35,384 nucleotides of DNA from Vampirovibrionales bacterium (GCA_025449835.1 JANWIO010000043.1:1-35384), one strand, 5' to 3'; positions 7,228 through 16,478 are shown, numbered from the stretch's first letter. Numbers and translations: made by a program. The notes: a model not told the origin generated them from the sequence alone.

Positions 7228-9834
7228 TTATGGGGATGCCACTTCTGTTGTTGTAAACAGACTCAGTTGATCCTCTTTAGCAGCTTCTAAAAGCGACGTT
7301 TGCCGTTTCTTTTCAATCACGGTAAATTCTTTTTCATGCATTTTATTCATCAAGCGTTCAGCCTTTTGAATCACGTTCATGGGTAAGCCTGCCATCTTAG
7401 CCACCTGAATCCCATAGCTTTTTTGGGCTGCTCCAGGGGCAACGGTATGCAGAAACTCGATATTGCCTTCAGTCTCACTCACCAGCACCCGATAATTTTG
7501 GATTTTTGGACTCACCTGCTCCAAGGTATTGAGTTCATGGTAATGGGTAGCAAAAAGGGTGCGGCAACTGTTGTGATTCACCAGATACTCGGCCACGCTC
7601 CAGGCAATAGAAACCCCATCATAGGTACTGGTACCCCGCCCCACTTCATCCAGAAGCACAAGGCTTTTGGTGGTGGCACAATTTAAAATTTGAGCAGTTT
7701 CAATCATCTCCACCATAAAGGTGGATTGCCCCATTGCCAAATCATCCACGGCACCAATTCGGGTGTAAAGTTGATCCACCAAGCCAATACGAGCATAAGA
7801 GGCAGGGACAAAACTTCCCATTTGCGCCATCACAACAACGAGTGCCACTTGTCGCATATAGGTTGATTTACCCGCCATATTGGGACCCGTGATAATCATC
7901 AATTGCGGCGTACGATAATCCCGAGGCGCTGCAGAAAGGGTACAATCGTTTCCGACAAAGGCTCCCAGAGGAAGCATCTTTTCAACCACAGGGTGACGGG
8001 CTTCATGAAGGGTTAGCTCCAAAGAGTTATCCACTTGTGGACGGGTGTAACGCTGTTCAACTGCCACTGTGGCCAAGGATTGCAAAACATCCAAGACCGC
8101 AATGCGATGGGCAACATCTTTTAAAATGGGGCCGTAAGCAATAAGCTGTTCCCGAAGTTCAATAAAAAGCTGATATTCCAGATCTGAAATTTGATTCTGT
8201 GCCTCAAACACTTCATCTTCATGGGCTTTGAGCTCTGGCGTAATATACCGTTCGGCATTAGTAAGGGTTTGTTTTCGTTGATACTCAGCAGGCGCCTGCT
8301 TAGAAAGGGCCTTGCTTATCTCAATGTAATACCCAAAGGCGCTGTTCATTCCCAGTTTTAACGTCTTAATGCCTGTTCTTTCTCGTTCCGTCCGTTCATA
8401 GGCTTCTAACCAACTTTGCTGGGTTTCAATCAACTCTCGCAGATGCGCCAGTTGAGGGTTATAGTTTGCCTGAAACAGATTGCCTTCTTTTAAGGTGATG
8501 GCTGGCGTTTCCAACAAGGCTTCTTCAATGCAATTGGCAAAAGCCTCAATCTCTGGCGGCAGGCTTTGGGCCCGACTAAGATAAAAAGCCTCCTGGCCTT
8601 GTAAAATGCGTGCAATCTGGGGCAACTTTTGGCAAGAGCGTTTCAGCGCAATCAAATCCCGTGGCTGGGCGCTAAGATTTTGAATTTTCATGCTAAGGCG
8701 TTCCAGATCATAGATGTCAGGCAGCAACTGGCGCAATTCTTCCCTAATTTCAGACCGATTCACGAGGGCTTCTACCGAGGTCAAACGACTCTCGATTTCG
8801 GCCAGATCAATAGATGGCGATTGGAGCCATTGCCGAAGCAAACGAGCCCCCATGCTGGTACAGGTTTTATCCAAAACCCATAAAAGTGAGCCTTCCATAC
8901 GTCCATCTTTCACCGTTTGGGTCAGTTCCAAATGACGGCGGGTGGATGCATTCATCTCCAACCGCTCCGACAAGCGATACACTTGAACCCGCTCAAAGCT
9001 GGGGCGAGATTCTTCCAAGTAAGTTTCTTCCAGATAACCTAAAATAACCCCAACCGCCTGAATGGCTGTTGGCACTTGGGTCAGCCCAAAGCTTTCCAGA
9101 TCCTGAACCGAAAACCATCGCAAAATCCGCTCTTCAGAGCGCCTGGGATCAAAAGCTTCTGGACGAACTGCCGTACATTGATACTGTTCATGCAGGGATG
9201 CAGGGACATCAGGAACCCATTCATCCACCACCACCCCTTTTTGGCGTTTCCCTAACACCAACACTTCTCGTGGACGGATACGATCCAATTCACTAGCAAG
9301 CTGCTCCGTGGAAAGATCCGAGGCATAGAATTCGCCCGTGGTTACATCACAAAACGCCAGGCCCCAGCGATTGTGTTTTGAGGTAAACCAGACCGATGCC
9401 AGGTAATTGTTTTCATTGGATTTTAAAAATCGCTGATCGGCCACCGTTCCACTGGAGAGAACCCGTGTGACCCGACGCTCCACCAGGCCCTTGGCCAAGG
9501 CAGGGTCTTCCACCTGCTCGCAAATAGCCACTTTAAAGTTTTTTTCTAAAAGCTTTTGCAGGTAGCTGTCTACGGATTTCACGGGGACACCGGCCATAGG
9601 AACCCGTCCTAATTTACCGGCTTCTCGGCTGGTCAGTGTGATTTCAACGGCTCTGGCGGCAATCACTGCATCTTCAAAAAAGGTTTCGTAGAAATCGCCC
9701 ATGCGGTAAAAGAGGACGACGCCAGGGTGTTCTCGTTTCACCTCTAAAAACTGCCGCATCATCGGGGTTGCATCCTCAGGGTTCACCTGAGCCGTGCATT
9801 GGAGATTCAACTCGTTTGTTTTTGCCGATTCCAT
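7228..9834 (-). CDS. mutS: DNA mismatch repair protein MutS
   Basis: Recognises mismatches and small loops and starts repair. The 868-residue protein is a MutS1 type. The mismatch-reading Phe-x-Glu motif sits in MGDFYETFF (F48, E50), so it is not a MutS2 or an archaeal paralogue. The ATPase has Walker A GPNMAGKS at 650-657, Walker B VLLDEVGRGTS at about 726, and ATHYHEL downstream. Near the C-terminus, QLSLF (about 856-860) fits a beta-clamp-binding peptide. Start ATG at 9834 has no Shine-Dalgarno but follows an extended -10 (TGCTAAAAT) by 6 nt. It heads the mutS-mnmE-nagZ operon. Confidence 0.97.
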   Translation of the reverse strand: MESAKTNELNLQCTAQVNPEDATPMMRQFLEVKREHPGVVLFYRMGDFYETFFEDAVIAARAVEITLTSREAGKLGRVPMAGVPVKSVDSYLQKLLEKNFKVAICEQVEDPALAKGLVERRVTRVLSSGTVADQRFLKSNENNYLASVWFTSKHNRWGLAFCDVTTGEFYASDLSTEQLASELDRIRPREVLVLGKRQKGVVVDEWVPDVPASLHEQYQCTAVRPEAFDPRRSEERILRWFSVQDLESFGLTQVPTAIQAVGVILGYLEETYLEESRPSFERVQVYRLSERLEMNASTRRHLELTQTVKDGRMEGSLLWVLDKTCTSMGARLLRQWLQSPSIDLAEIESRLTSVEALVNRSEIREELRQLLPDIYDLERLSMKIQNLSAQPRDLIALKRSCQKLPQIARILQGQEAFYLSRAQSLPPEIEAFANCIEEALLETPAITLKEGNLFQANYNPQLAHLRELIETQQSWLEAYERTERERTGIKTLKLGMNSAFGYYIEISKALSKQAPAEYQRKQTLTNAERYITPELKAHEDEVFEAQNQISDLEYQLFIELREQLIAYGPILKDVAHRIAVLDVLQSLATVAVEQRYTRPQVDNSLELTLHEARHPVVEKMLPLGAFVGNDCTLSAAPRDYRTPQLMIITGPNMAGKSTYMRQVALVVVMAQMGSFVPASYARIGLVDQLYTRIGAVDDLAMGQSTFMVEMIETAQILNCATTKSLVLLDEVGRGTSTYDGVSIAWSVAEYLVNHNSCRTLFATHYHELNTLEQVSPKIQNYRVLVSETEGNIEFLHTVAPGAAQKSYGIQVAKMAGLPMNVIQKAERLMNKMHEKEFTVIEKKRQTSLLEAAKEDQLSLFTTTEVASP

Positions 9835-9840
9835 AGCAGG

Positions 9841-9849
9841 ATTTTAGCA
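9841..9849 (-). promoter_or_regulatory. Extended -10 promoter of the mutS operon, leaderless type
   Basis: TGCTAAAAT on the minus strand (TGn extension plus TAAAAT), with 6 nt before the mutS ATG. The extension may compensate for the lack of a clear -35 box. Confidence 0.55.
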
Positions 9850-9911
9850 GAACCCCAAGGCAAAGAAAAAAAATTTTGCCCCTGCCTCTTAGCATTTGTA
9901 ATATTCCGCAA

Positions 9912-10045
9912 AGAACCCCTTCGAATAGGAAGCTTGCTTTCGGGGATAGGGAAAAAGCCATTGGATGGGATTTTTGGAATGGAATGGAAATATCGTTTTT
10001 TCCCGAAAGGGGCAGAGCCCCTTCGAGCAAGGAAGCTTGCTTCCC
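9912..10045. repeat. Dispersed repeat bounded by a 27-bp direct repeat
   Basis: Two imperfect direct copies of CCCCTTCGAnnAAGGAAGCTTGCTT-like sequence lie at about 9916-9940 and 10018-10043. The 80 bp between them (9942-10021) recurs inverted at 25857-25935 with about 80 percent identity by eye, sharing GGGGATAGGGAAAAAGCCAT and CCCGAAAGGGGC. No coding potential is evident. The rest of the 9835-10327 spacer holds the mutS promoter, a terminator, a hairpin and a possible small RNA. The long minus-strand open frame across it is not a gene. Confidence 0.65.
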
Positions 10046-10072
10046 AAAAAAAATCTCGGCCACCGGCCGAGA
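10046..10072 (-). terminator. Strong intrinsic terminator
   Basis: On the minus strand, an 8-bp perfect stem TCTCGGCC/GGCCGAGA with a 3-nt loop is followed directly by eight T. It lies between skp and mutS and separates the two transcription units. Confidence 0.85.
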
Positions 10073-10106
10073 AACTTAAGGAGGGGTATATAGTATTCAA
10101 GACACT
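10054..10106 (-). ncRNA. Candidate small RNA ending at the terminator (speculative)
   Basis: A possible promoter TTGACT (10130-10135) with 17 nt to TACCTT (10107-10112) on the minus strand would start a transcript of about 50-60 nt. It would end in the strong hairpin and T-run at 10046-10072. The -10 box is poor and no known RNA family is recognised, so this could simply be the tail of the skp transcript. Confidence 0.22.
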
Positions 10107-10218
10107 AAGGTAGGCGTAACAAATACAATAGTCAACCCTCACAAGGCAAAGTTTAAGAAATATAACAAAGTAATTTAGGGACGAATTTCCAAAGATTGCG
10201 GGAGAACCGATAAAATAG

Positions 10219-10249
10219 CGATACAGGGCCGAATACCAGCCCTGTATCG
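10219..10249 (-). terminator. Perfect 11-bp hairpin downstream of skp
   Basis: CGATACAGGGC and GCCCTGTATCG flank a 9-nt loop. On the minus strand it is followed by CTATTTTATC, only a weak T tract. It lies about 80 nt after the skp stop and is probably the end of the bamA-skp transcript or a 3' stabilising hairpin. Confidence 0.6.
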
Positions 10250-10327
10250 ATCTTGTTTTGGCTTCACTCCACTTCACAAGCTTCGTTCAGCCCACTTTAA
10301 TGTGGATTTTTAGTCAGCAAGCCTCAA

Positions 10328-10804
10328 TTATTTTTGAGAAGAGGCACCGCTTTGATTCAACTGATCCAAAACCTCAGTTGTGATATCTTTTCCGCCTTTC
10401 AGAACGTTTTCTTTGGGGAGGACAAGATCAATTTTGTCATTATCGGCAACGGTTTGAATAGCTTTATCCACATCGGCCCGGATGCTTTCTTCCTGGGTTA
10501 AAGTCCATTCCCGGTATTCTTTAAATTTGGAGGCAAATTGACCATTTAACTTGTCTTCCAAGTTCTTTTTCTCAACAGGCGACATTTTGGCCTTTTCTTT
10601 GGTTTTCAGTTCTTCAGCCAAGCTTGAGCGAAGCTTTTGCAGTTCTTCCTCTTTGCTTTTTACTTGGGTAGAGAGATCTTGGGCTTTCGAATATTTTTGA
10701 GAGATTTCCTGCATATCCACAACACCAATTTGCGCTGCCAAAGCAGTTCCAGTCAGCATCATTGAAACCAAGAAAACGCCAAGGGTTGCTTTTACCAATT
10801 TCAT
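10328..10804 (-). CDS. skp: Periplasmic OmpH/Skp-family chaperone
   Basis: Holds unfolded outer-membrane proteins in the periplasm on their way to the BAM complex. The 158-residue protein has a signal peptide (about 1-24, ending TALAAQ). It then has the family opening IGVVDMQEISQKYSKAQ, a long charged coiled coil (about 45-105, rich in K, E and L) and the C-terminal motif IDLVLPKENVLKGGKDIT. Size is typical of OmpH (about 150-170). The start ATG follows a clear Shine-Dalgarno AAAGGAGA by 8 nt. It lies 48 nt downstream of bamA, the usual bamA-skp order. Confidence 0.93.
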   Translation of the reverse strand: MKLVKATLGVFLVSMMLTGTALAAQIGVVDMQEISQKYSKAQDLSTQVKSKEEELQKLRSSLAEELKTKEKAKMSPVEKKNLEDKLNGQFASKFKEYREWTLTQEESIRADVDKAIQTVADNDKIDLVLPKENVLKGGKDITTEVLDQLNQSGASSQK

Positions 10805-10852
10805 TCTGTGTTTCTCCTTTCAAACAACTAATATGAAGTGAACATTGGTGAT

Positions 10853-12787
10853 TTAAAATTTGTTTCCGACACCAAAATTAAAGTGTTGCGTATGCCCACC
10901 CCGGGCACCGGTTATGGGTTGAGCCCAGTCAACCCGCATGGGGCCCACAGCCGGAATATTTACCCGCAGTCCTGCCCCAATAGAAACCCCATAGCCAGGA
11001 CGGGAGAATAAGTGGTTGCTGCTGGGTTCTTCATATAATACACCTGCATCGGTAAAAAATGCTGCTTGTAGGATATCGTATAAGGGAAATTTGTCAAAGA
11101 ATTTTAAAAAGGGGAGTTTAGTCCGAATTTCGGCACTTCCCAAAAGATAGTCCTGACCAATACCAAGACCACCTTCTTCAAAGCCCCTCACGGTGTAAGC
11201 TCCACCCAGCCTGAACATATTAAATTGAGGTACATTGCCAAACCCTTTTACGCCACCCTGAGCATTCACTGCAAACGTAATATTATCGGTCACTTTCAGG
11301 TATCGACGTAAGTTAGCGCTTAAGGTTCCATACGAACTGTTGGTGAGCCCTAAGGCTAAATGAGAGCCAAAGGTGTTGAGCCAGCCCTCGGTGGGGTTCA
11401 GCCGGTTATTTCTCGAATCATAAGAAAATCCGGGCTCAAGGAAGGTATAAGAACCATCTTTCAGTTCTTTGGCCCGTTCTGCAGGGGTTACACCATAGAG
11501 CGCCAACTGATCTTGCGTGACGCCTTCTTTTACATTGGTTTTTTCATACCCCAGGCCCATTGATACGTTTGCTCCAGGATGCGCTTCTAATGGGCGGCTC
11601 CAATCTATTTCGCCACCATAACGTTGTTCAACGGTTAAGGGGATATTAAAACTAGCCAGTTGCCGAGCATATAATGAAGTTCCCAAGGCATTATTTGTTT
11701 CCAAAAAGCTGGGAGCAGACCAGTTGGTTTCAAACTGAAACACAGCCCGACGGAGAACATCACTGGTAGACCATAAAATCCCGGTACCCAGTGAGAAGAT
11801 GGTACTCACACTATCGCCACGCCCTAAAAAGTTGGGGTCATTATACCCGACGGATCCAAAAAGGCCAGTTCCTGTATCGAGCCCGCCCCCAAGGGAGATC
11901 GCTCCGGTTTTCTTTTCATCCACCTCAATTACCAAGTCATATTCGCTAGCAGATTCGGGAGACGCTTTGACAACCCGACGAACATCTGAAAAAAGCTGTG
12001 TTGAGAAAATTCGCTTCATGTCCTCGCCAACGGTTTTTTCGTTGTATATATTCCCTTCTTTTTCCACCATGGCCCGACGAATTACGTAATCTTTGGTTTT
12101 TTTGTTGCCCGAAAAAGAAATGTTGGCAATTTTACCTTCACTCATCACAAAGGTAATGGTGCCCGGTGGATCTTCTTTGATATCCTGAACCCGAGCTAAA
12201 ATATAGCCTTTATCCTTATATTTTTTCTCCACAGCCTGGATACCACTGTTAATTTGATTCACGTTTTCAGGCATACCAACCTGGCCGGTAAAAATCTTGC
12301 CTAATTCGTCACTGGTAAAAATGGTATTGCCTTTAAAATCAATGGATTTAACAATGGCATTTTCTTCCAGTTCAAACCGCAGATGAATCCCTTCACGAGT
12401 GGCGATGGGAACAACCTTCATATGATCGGTGAAATAGCCCATATCATAAATTTTCTTTAAATCCTTTTGAAGCCTGGTTTTGCTGTAAAGGCTGCCCGGC
12501 TGGGTACTGATGGCTTTTAAAATAGATTCTGCCGGCACATCCTTGTTGCCCACAATTTCAATTTCAGTAATGGTAACACCCTTGTCATACAAAGGGGTTG
12601 CTTCTGGAATCAGTTGGTTTCCCTTGGGGGCAATATTTTTTAAGGGGGTGGGGGTTAAAGGTGTCGTCTGATCACCTTGGTTACTGGGGGTATCAATACT
12701 CTGCGCATACACCACTGAAGACGTTAAGCCAATAAGTAGCAGGACATTCAACAGGGTAAAAAAACGTTTCAGTTGTTGCCGGATCAT
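10853..12787 (-). CDS. bamA: Outer membrane assembly factor BamA (Omp85 family), three POTRA domains
   Basis: Inserts beta-barrel proteins into the outer membrane. The 644-residue protein has a signal peptide (1-28, VYA cut) and a Pro/Thr-rich linker. Three POTRA-like domains follow at about 71-143, 144-219 and 220-292, then a 16-strand-type barrel from about 295 to the C-terminal NKF. The lid-loop motif VRGF is present in YTVRGFEEGG near residue 550. Proteobacterial BamA has five POTRAs and is about 800 residues; three is the cyanobacterial Omp85 layout. Its ATG follows a good Shine-Dalgarno (AGGAGTGGAG). It is followed by skp and preceded by the UPF0104-like gene with a 57-nt gap. Confidence 0.93.
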   Translation of the reverse strand: MIRQQLKRFFTLLNVLLLIGLTSSVVYAQSIDTPSNQGDQTTPLTPTPLKNIAPKGNQLIPEATPLYDKGVTITEIEIVGNKDVPAESILKAISTQPGSLYSKTRLQKDLKKIYDMGYFTDHMKVVPIATREGIHLRFELEENAIVKSIDFKGNTIFTSDELGKIFTGQVGMPENVNQINSGIQAVEKKYKDKGYILARVQDIKEDPPGTITFVMSEGKIANISFSGNKKTKDYVIRRAMVEKEGNIYNEKTVGEDMKRIFSTQLFSDVRRVVKASPESASEYDLVIEVDEKKTGAISLGGGLDTGTGLFGSVGYNDPNFLGRGDSVSTIFSLGTGILWSTSDVLRRAVFQFETNWSAPSFLETNNALGTSLYARQLASFNIPLTVEQRYGGEIDWSRPLEAHPGANVSMGLGYEKTNVKEGVTQDQLALYGVTPAERAKELKDGSYTFLEPGFSYDSRNNRLNPTEGWLNTFGSHLALGLTNSSYGTLSANLRRYLKVTDNITFAVNAQGGVKGFGNVPQFNMFRLGGAYTVRGFEEGGLGIGQDYLLGSAEIRTKLPFLKFFDKFPLYDILQAAFFTDAGVLYEEPSSNHLFSRPGYGVSIGAGLRVNIPAVGPMRVDWAQPITGARGGHTQHFNFGVGNKF

Positions 12788-12844
12788 AATACTCCACTCC
12801 TAAGCCATTTGTTTAATTTAGCATACACTGACATTCTCATCGGT

Positions 12845-13804
12845 TCAAATTTTTTTACGCGCCGGGATCACAACTTGACGTCGTAGCATCAAGACGCCTC
12901 CAGACAAGGACGATAATACAATAATGGAAAGCCAAACCAAGCTAAAGGTAATGGCAATATTCTTAGGCACATGGGCCCAATATACCAGCAAAAATGTAAT
13001 AGCCCCTTCTCGAAAACCAATTCCATTAATGGAAACCGGTATCATGGCCAGAATACTGGAAAGCCCATAAACCAGCGCCACCAATAAAAAAGGCACTGTC
13101 ACGCCTAAAATTTGCAATAAGATAACCTGCAATAACACCAAAAAACCATGATACAGTACTGAAATACCAATGCTGATGGCGGTTGCTTTTGGCGTGGGCC
13201 AGATATACTGGGGAGGTTCATCCTCTTCAAGGCTAGGCTTTAAAATAAACCGCTGAATCAGCCAATATCCCCAGGGGTAATGTTCAATGCGGGAAAAATA
13301 AAAGGTAAACAGAAAAACAAGAATGGAAAGAATCACCAAAAGCCCCATGGTAAAAAGAGACCAATGACCTGGGCGTAATAGGTAGTACCCCACCAAAACA
13401 AACAACATTAAGCCGCTGAGTCCACAAAACCGGTCAGCCACAATGGTTAAAAAGGCAAGAGACCACTTCGCAGACTTTTCTTTTGCAAGCAGCACGGCTT
13501 TACCAAGGTCACCGCCAATGGCAGAAGGCAAAAACAAACTAAAAAACATGCCTAACAGATAAAACTCGTAAAACTGAGCGATCCCCTTGCCCAAATCCAT
13601 GGAGTCAGCCAGTTGGAGCCATCGTACACTACATAGAAACTGACAGAACAAGTTAAACAACACGGCCAGCCCTAATTGCCAAAATGAAATCATTTTAAAG
13701 GTTTGAATCAGCTGGTTTGAATTGAGATTGACCACTAAAACGGCAATAATCCCAAAGCTGATTAAAACTTTAACAAGGGTTTTTAGAAGGGTGGGTTTGG
13801 TCAT
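12845..13804 (-). CDS. UPF0104 / LPG_synthase_TM family multi-pass membrane protein
   Basis: The 319-residue integral membrane protein has about eight predicted helices. It shows the family's conserved block FLPSAIGGDLGKAVLLAK (around residues 98-115) and a second conserved segment MIPVSINGIGFREG near 257-270. Members include the transmembrane half of lysyl-phosphatidylglycerol synthase and many proteins found beside glycosyltransferases, thought to move or protect lipid-linked intermediates. No catalytic aminoacyl transfer domain is attached, so it does not by itself make lysyl-PG. It overlaps the upstream glycosyltransferase by 4 nt (ATGA), so the two are co-translated and probably act in one pathway. 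Confidence 0.85.
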   Translation of the reverse strand: MTKPTLLKTLVKVLISFGIIAVLVVNLNSNQLIQTFKMISFWQLGLAVLFNLFCQFLCSVRWLQLADSMDLGKGIAQFYEFYLLGMFFSLFLPSAIGGDLGKAVLLAKEKSAKWSLAFLTIVADRFCGLSGLMLFVLVGYYLLRPGHWSLFTMGLLVILSILVFLFTFYFSRIEHYPWGYWLIQRFILKPSLEEDEPPQYIWPTPKATAISIGISVLYHGFLVLLQVILLQILGVTVPFLLVALVYGLSSILAMIPVSINGIGFREGAITFLLVYWAHVPKNIAITFSLVWLSIIVLSSLSGGVLMLRRQVVIPARKKI

Positions 13805-14796
13805 GAATGAATATGGCGAACCTTATAGGGGGCTTTTTCCTGTGACTCAAAATAAGTCCGAATCTGGAGTTCAGCAATTAAACCAGTACTCAAGAGTTGA
13901 ATGCCGGTGAGGACCATCAAAACACCGAGTAGTAAGAGCGGTCTTGCACCAATATCCACATGATAAACCATTTTTTGAAAGGCCAATGTGAGCAATATCA
14001 AACCGCCAATGGCAAAGGAGGCAAGCCCAACACGACCAAACATATGCAAGGGACGGGTAAAAAAGCGTTTTAAGAAGAGTAACATGCCCAAATCCAAAAC
14101 CACTTTGAGGGTACGAGACAAATTATACTTGCTTTTGCCATATTGACGCGCCCGGTGATGCACCGGGACTTGCTCAATTTTTGCGCCTTCCATGCTGGCC
14201 AACACCGGAATAAAGCGATGCAGCTCGCCATACAAAGGCATTTCCTGAGCCAACTCTCGCCGATACGCTTTTAAGGAGCAGCCATAATCTTTAAACTTCA
14301 CGCCCGTCATATATCCAATAATACGATTGGCAATGTAGGATGGAATTTTACGAGAAAGCACCGCATCTTGACGGTTTTGACGCCAGCCCACCACCATGTC
14401 GCAATCGGATTCTACCAAGCGGTGAATCAGGAAGGGAATATCCTGCGGGTCATTTTGGAGATCCCCATCCAAGGTTACAAAAATCTGCCCTGAAGCATTG
14501 GCAAAACCTGCCGCCATGGCAGCCGTTTGACCATAATTACGGCGAAGTTCAACCACCTTTAAAATGCCAGGAAATTCCTGAACATATTGCTTGAGCACCG
14601 AGACGGTTTCGTCACTTGAGCCATCATCCACAAAAATAATTTCATAAGGCACTTGCAGGGATTCACCCACAGCCAAAAGTTCTCTTAAAAGAGGAAATAC
14701 ACTTTCAGCTTCGTTATAAACCGGGATAACAACAGAAACAACGGGTGTGGTTTGCTTTTCTGATGTGCGCTCAACACGATAGAGTTGTTTACTCAT
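13801..14796 (-). CDS. Polyprenyl-phosphate glycosyltransferase, GT2 family (GtrB/ArnC/DPM1-like)
   Basis: Likely transfers a sugar from a nucleotide donor to undecaprenyl phosphate at the inner face of the membrane. The 331-residue protein opens with SVVIPVYNEAESV, carries VDDGSSDET at 56-64 and the metal-binding DGDLQNDP at 110-117. It ends with two transmembrane helices (about 250-275 and 285-310) as in GtrB and ArnC. Its 8-nt overlap with the upstream ArnT-like gene and 4-nt overlap with the downstream membrane protein indicate one operon. The expected logic is that this enzyme loads the carrier lipid and the GT-C enzyme uses it outside. The sugar cannot be deduced. Confidence 0.9.
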   Translation of the reverse strand: MSKQLYRVERTSEKQTTPVVSVVIPVYNEAESVFPLLRELLAVGESLQVPYEIIFVDDGSSDETVSVLKQYVQEFPGILKVVELRRNYGQTAAMAAGFANASGQIFVTLDGDLQNDPQDIPFLIHRLVESDCDMVVGWRQNRQDAVLSRKIPSYIANRIIGYMTGVKFKDYGCSLKAYRRELAQEMPLYGELHRFIPVLASMEGAKIEQVPVHHRARQYGKSKYNLSRTLKVVLDLGMLLFLKRFFTRPLHMFGRVGLASFAIGGLILLTLAFQKMVYHVDIGARPLLLLGVLMVLTGIQLLSTGLIAELQIRTYFESQEKAPYKVRHIHS

Positions 14797-16441
14797 TACC
14801 TTTTGTCCTCAATAGTTGGGGATCGTTAACCTGAATTAAGGAATAGACAAATCCTTTTTCAACAATGCTGGCTAAATGGGCACGCCTAAAATCGGGAAGT
14901 TCCGAATTTTTGATTACAAGATACAACGCATGGGGTGTCATGGGAAGTTTTTTTAATGAGGCCGTTGAATTTTGGCCCGACTGGCCCACATGGGCAATAT
15001 GGTAAACCTTGCGCTGGGTGTAGAATACAAGACTGGGCTTTTTGATGCGATAGGTGCCAATGGGCATGTTATCGGCCACTGCACGCTGGGCAAAAGCAAT
15101 AATGTCGTGCTGCAAAAGGTTACCCGCAAACGGCAAAATATTAAGATTGATGTCGCACAACACCACAATCATTCCCAGACTAAAAGAGAAAAAGGCTTTT
15201 TTCAGCGAAAATCCACCACTAATTAAGAAAAGGATTCCCCCAAAAATAATCAGGATAAGGATGGAAAATACCTGCAAATAAGAGGGGTTGTATAGCGTGC
15301 GCAATGCGACTGGAACCACCTTATCTCCCAACTGAAAAGCCACATAGACTGCCGCCAAAATGAGCCCAACCCCCAGCCATAAGCCCCGTTTGATCCATTC
15401 CAAAGCAGGCGATTCCGTTTCTTCGACAATGCAATGCCAAGCCCACCCCATCATGATAGCAAAGGCGGGGAATGCCGGTAAAACATAGGTTAAAAGCTTG
15501 GTTCCGGCAAAACTAAAGAAAAGAAGCACTACCCAAAACCAGATGAAGGCATACCACACAATTTCAGGAAGCTTACCTTTATACTGGAACCATTTTTGAA
15601 TGAGCACCGGAATAAAAAGGCTCCAGGGAAAAGCCCCAATAAGCAAAACAGGGATGTAGTAATACCAAGGCCCTTTGTGACCAGAAACCGTGCTGGTAAA
15701 GCGATCAACATTGTGAAACAGGAAGAATTTATCCACAAACGTATTGGGATTAGCCTGGGCCGCTGCCACATACCACGGCACGGCAACAGCAAAAAACACG
15801 CCTAACCCCAGATACATCCAGTGTGAAAGCAAAACCTGCTTCCATTTTTGGCGATGATGCCAAAACAAGGCAATAAAAAATGTGATTCCGGGCAAAGCCA
15901 AAGCAACCGGCCCTTTGGTGAGGACTCCCAAGCCACTAAAAACACCCGCCAGCAAAAACCATCGGGGAGACTGAGTTAATGCCATAAAGAAGCATAACCA
16001 AGCCCCTGCCATAAAAAAGGTTAAGGTCATATCCGTAATGGACATCCGTCCCACCCCAAAAACCTCAATCATGGTCATAAAAATCAAGGCTGAAATCATG
16101 CCAGCATAGCGATTAAAGGCTTTTTTCACAAAGAAATAAATCAGAAAAACCGTGCCAATGGCAGCCAAGGCACTTACCAGACGTGCCGAAAAAGCCGAAA
16201 CGCCCAACACCTTATAAAATGCTGCAACCAACCAGTAAAACAACACGGGTTTATCAAAGCGCACCACAAAGTTAAAGTGGGGAGTAATCCAATCCCCATG
16301 AGCCATAAACATTTCCCGTGCAGCCTCTGCATAGCGGGGTTCATCCACATCAAACAGCGGATATCCCCATAAATTAAGGACAAACACCAACAAAGCAAGG
16401 CATAGCAGGCATAAAATCTCGTTGGAAAAGAAACGTTTCAA
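14789..16441 (-). CDS. ArnT-like GT-C glycosyltransferase (PMT_2 family)
   Basis: A 550-residue multi-pass membrane enzyme that probably moves a sugar from a polyprenyl phosphate to lipid A, another envelope glycolipid or a protein on the periplasmic side. The first loop carries the hallmark FDVDEPRYAEAAREM (D31, D33, E34), which holds the catalytic acid in ArnT. About 11-13 hydrophobic helices follow, and a small soluble C-terminal domain (about 445-550). The start is TTG at 16441, right at the first hydrophobic helix; no ATG is available upstream. A CTG five codons earlier is an alternative. It is divergent from dapF with only 37 bp between start codons. Confidence 0.88.
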   Translation of the reverse strand: MKRFFSNEILCLLCLALLVFVLNLWGYPLFDVDEPRYAEAAREMFMAHGDWITPHFNFVVRFDKPVLFYWLVAAFYKVLGVSAFSARLVSALAAIGTVFLIYFFVKKAFNRYAGMISALIFMTMIEVFGVGRMSITDMTLTFFMAGAWLCFFMALTQSPRWFLLAGVFSGLGVLTKGPVALALPGITFFIALFWHHRQKWKQVLLSHWMYLGLGVFFAVAVPWYVAAAQANPNTFVDKFFLFHNVDRFTSTVSGHKGPWYYYIPVLLIGAFPWSLFIPVLIQKWFQYKGKLPEIVWYAFIWFWVVLLFFSFAGTKLLTYVLPAFPAFAIMMGWAWHCIVEETESPALEWIKRGLWLGVGLILAAVYVAFQLGDKVVPVALRTLYNPSYLQVFSILILIIFGGILFLISGGFSLKKAFFSFSLGMIVVLCDINLNILPFAGNLLQHDIIAFAQRAVADNMPIGTYRIKKPSLVFYTQRKVYHIAHVGQSGQNSTASLKKLPMTPHALYLVIKNSELPDFRRAHLASIVEKGFVYSLIQVNDPQLLRTKGNE

Positions 16442-16443
16442 AA

Positions 16444-16472
16444 TTGAAGCCCTATTCAGTCTGATATATTAT
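16444..16472 (+). promoter_or_regulatory. dapF promoter, leaderless type
   Basis: TTGAAG (16444-16449), a 17-nt spacer and TATTAT (16467-16472), with 6 nt to the dapF ATG. On the opposite strand the same AT-rich core reads TATAAT (16469-16474), so it may also start the ArnT-like operon. Confidence 0.6.
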
Positions 16473-16478
16473 AAACCT

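Noticed and set aside
9807-10277. 156-residue minus-strand open frame between skp and mutS
   Set aside because: It runs through the dispersed repeat, the terminator and hairpin, overlaps the mutS start and has no ribosome-binding site or recognisable composition.
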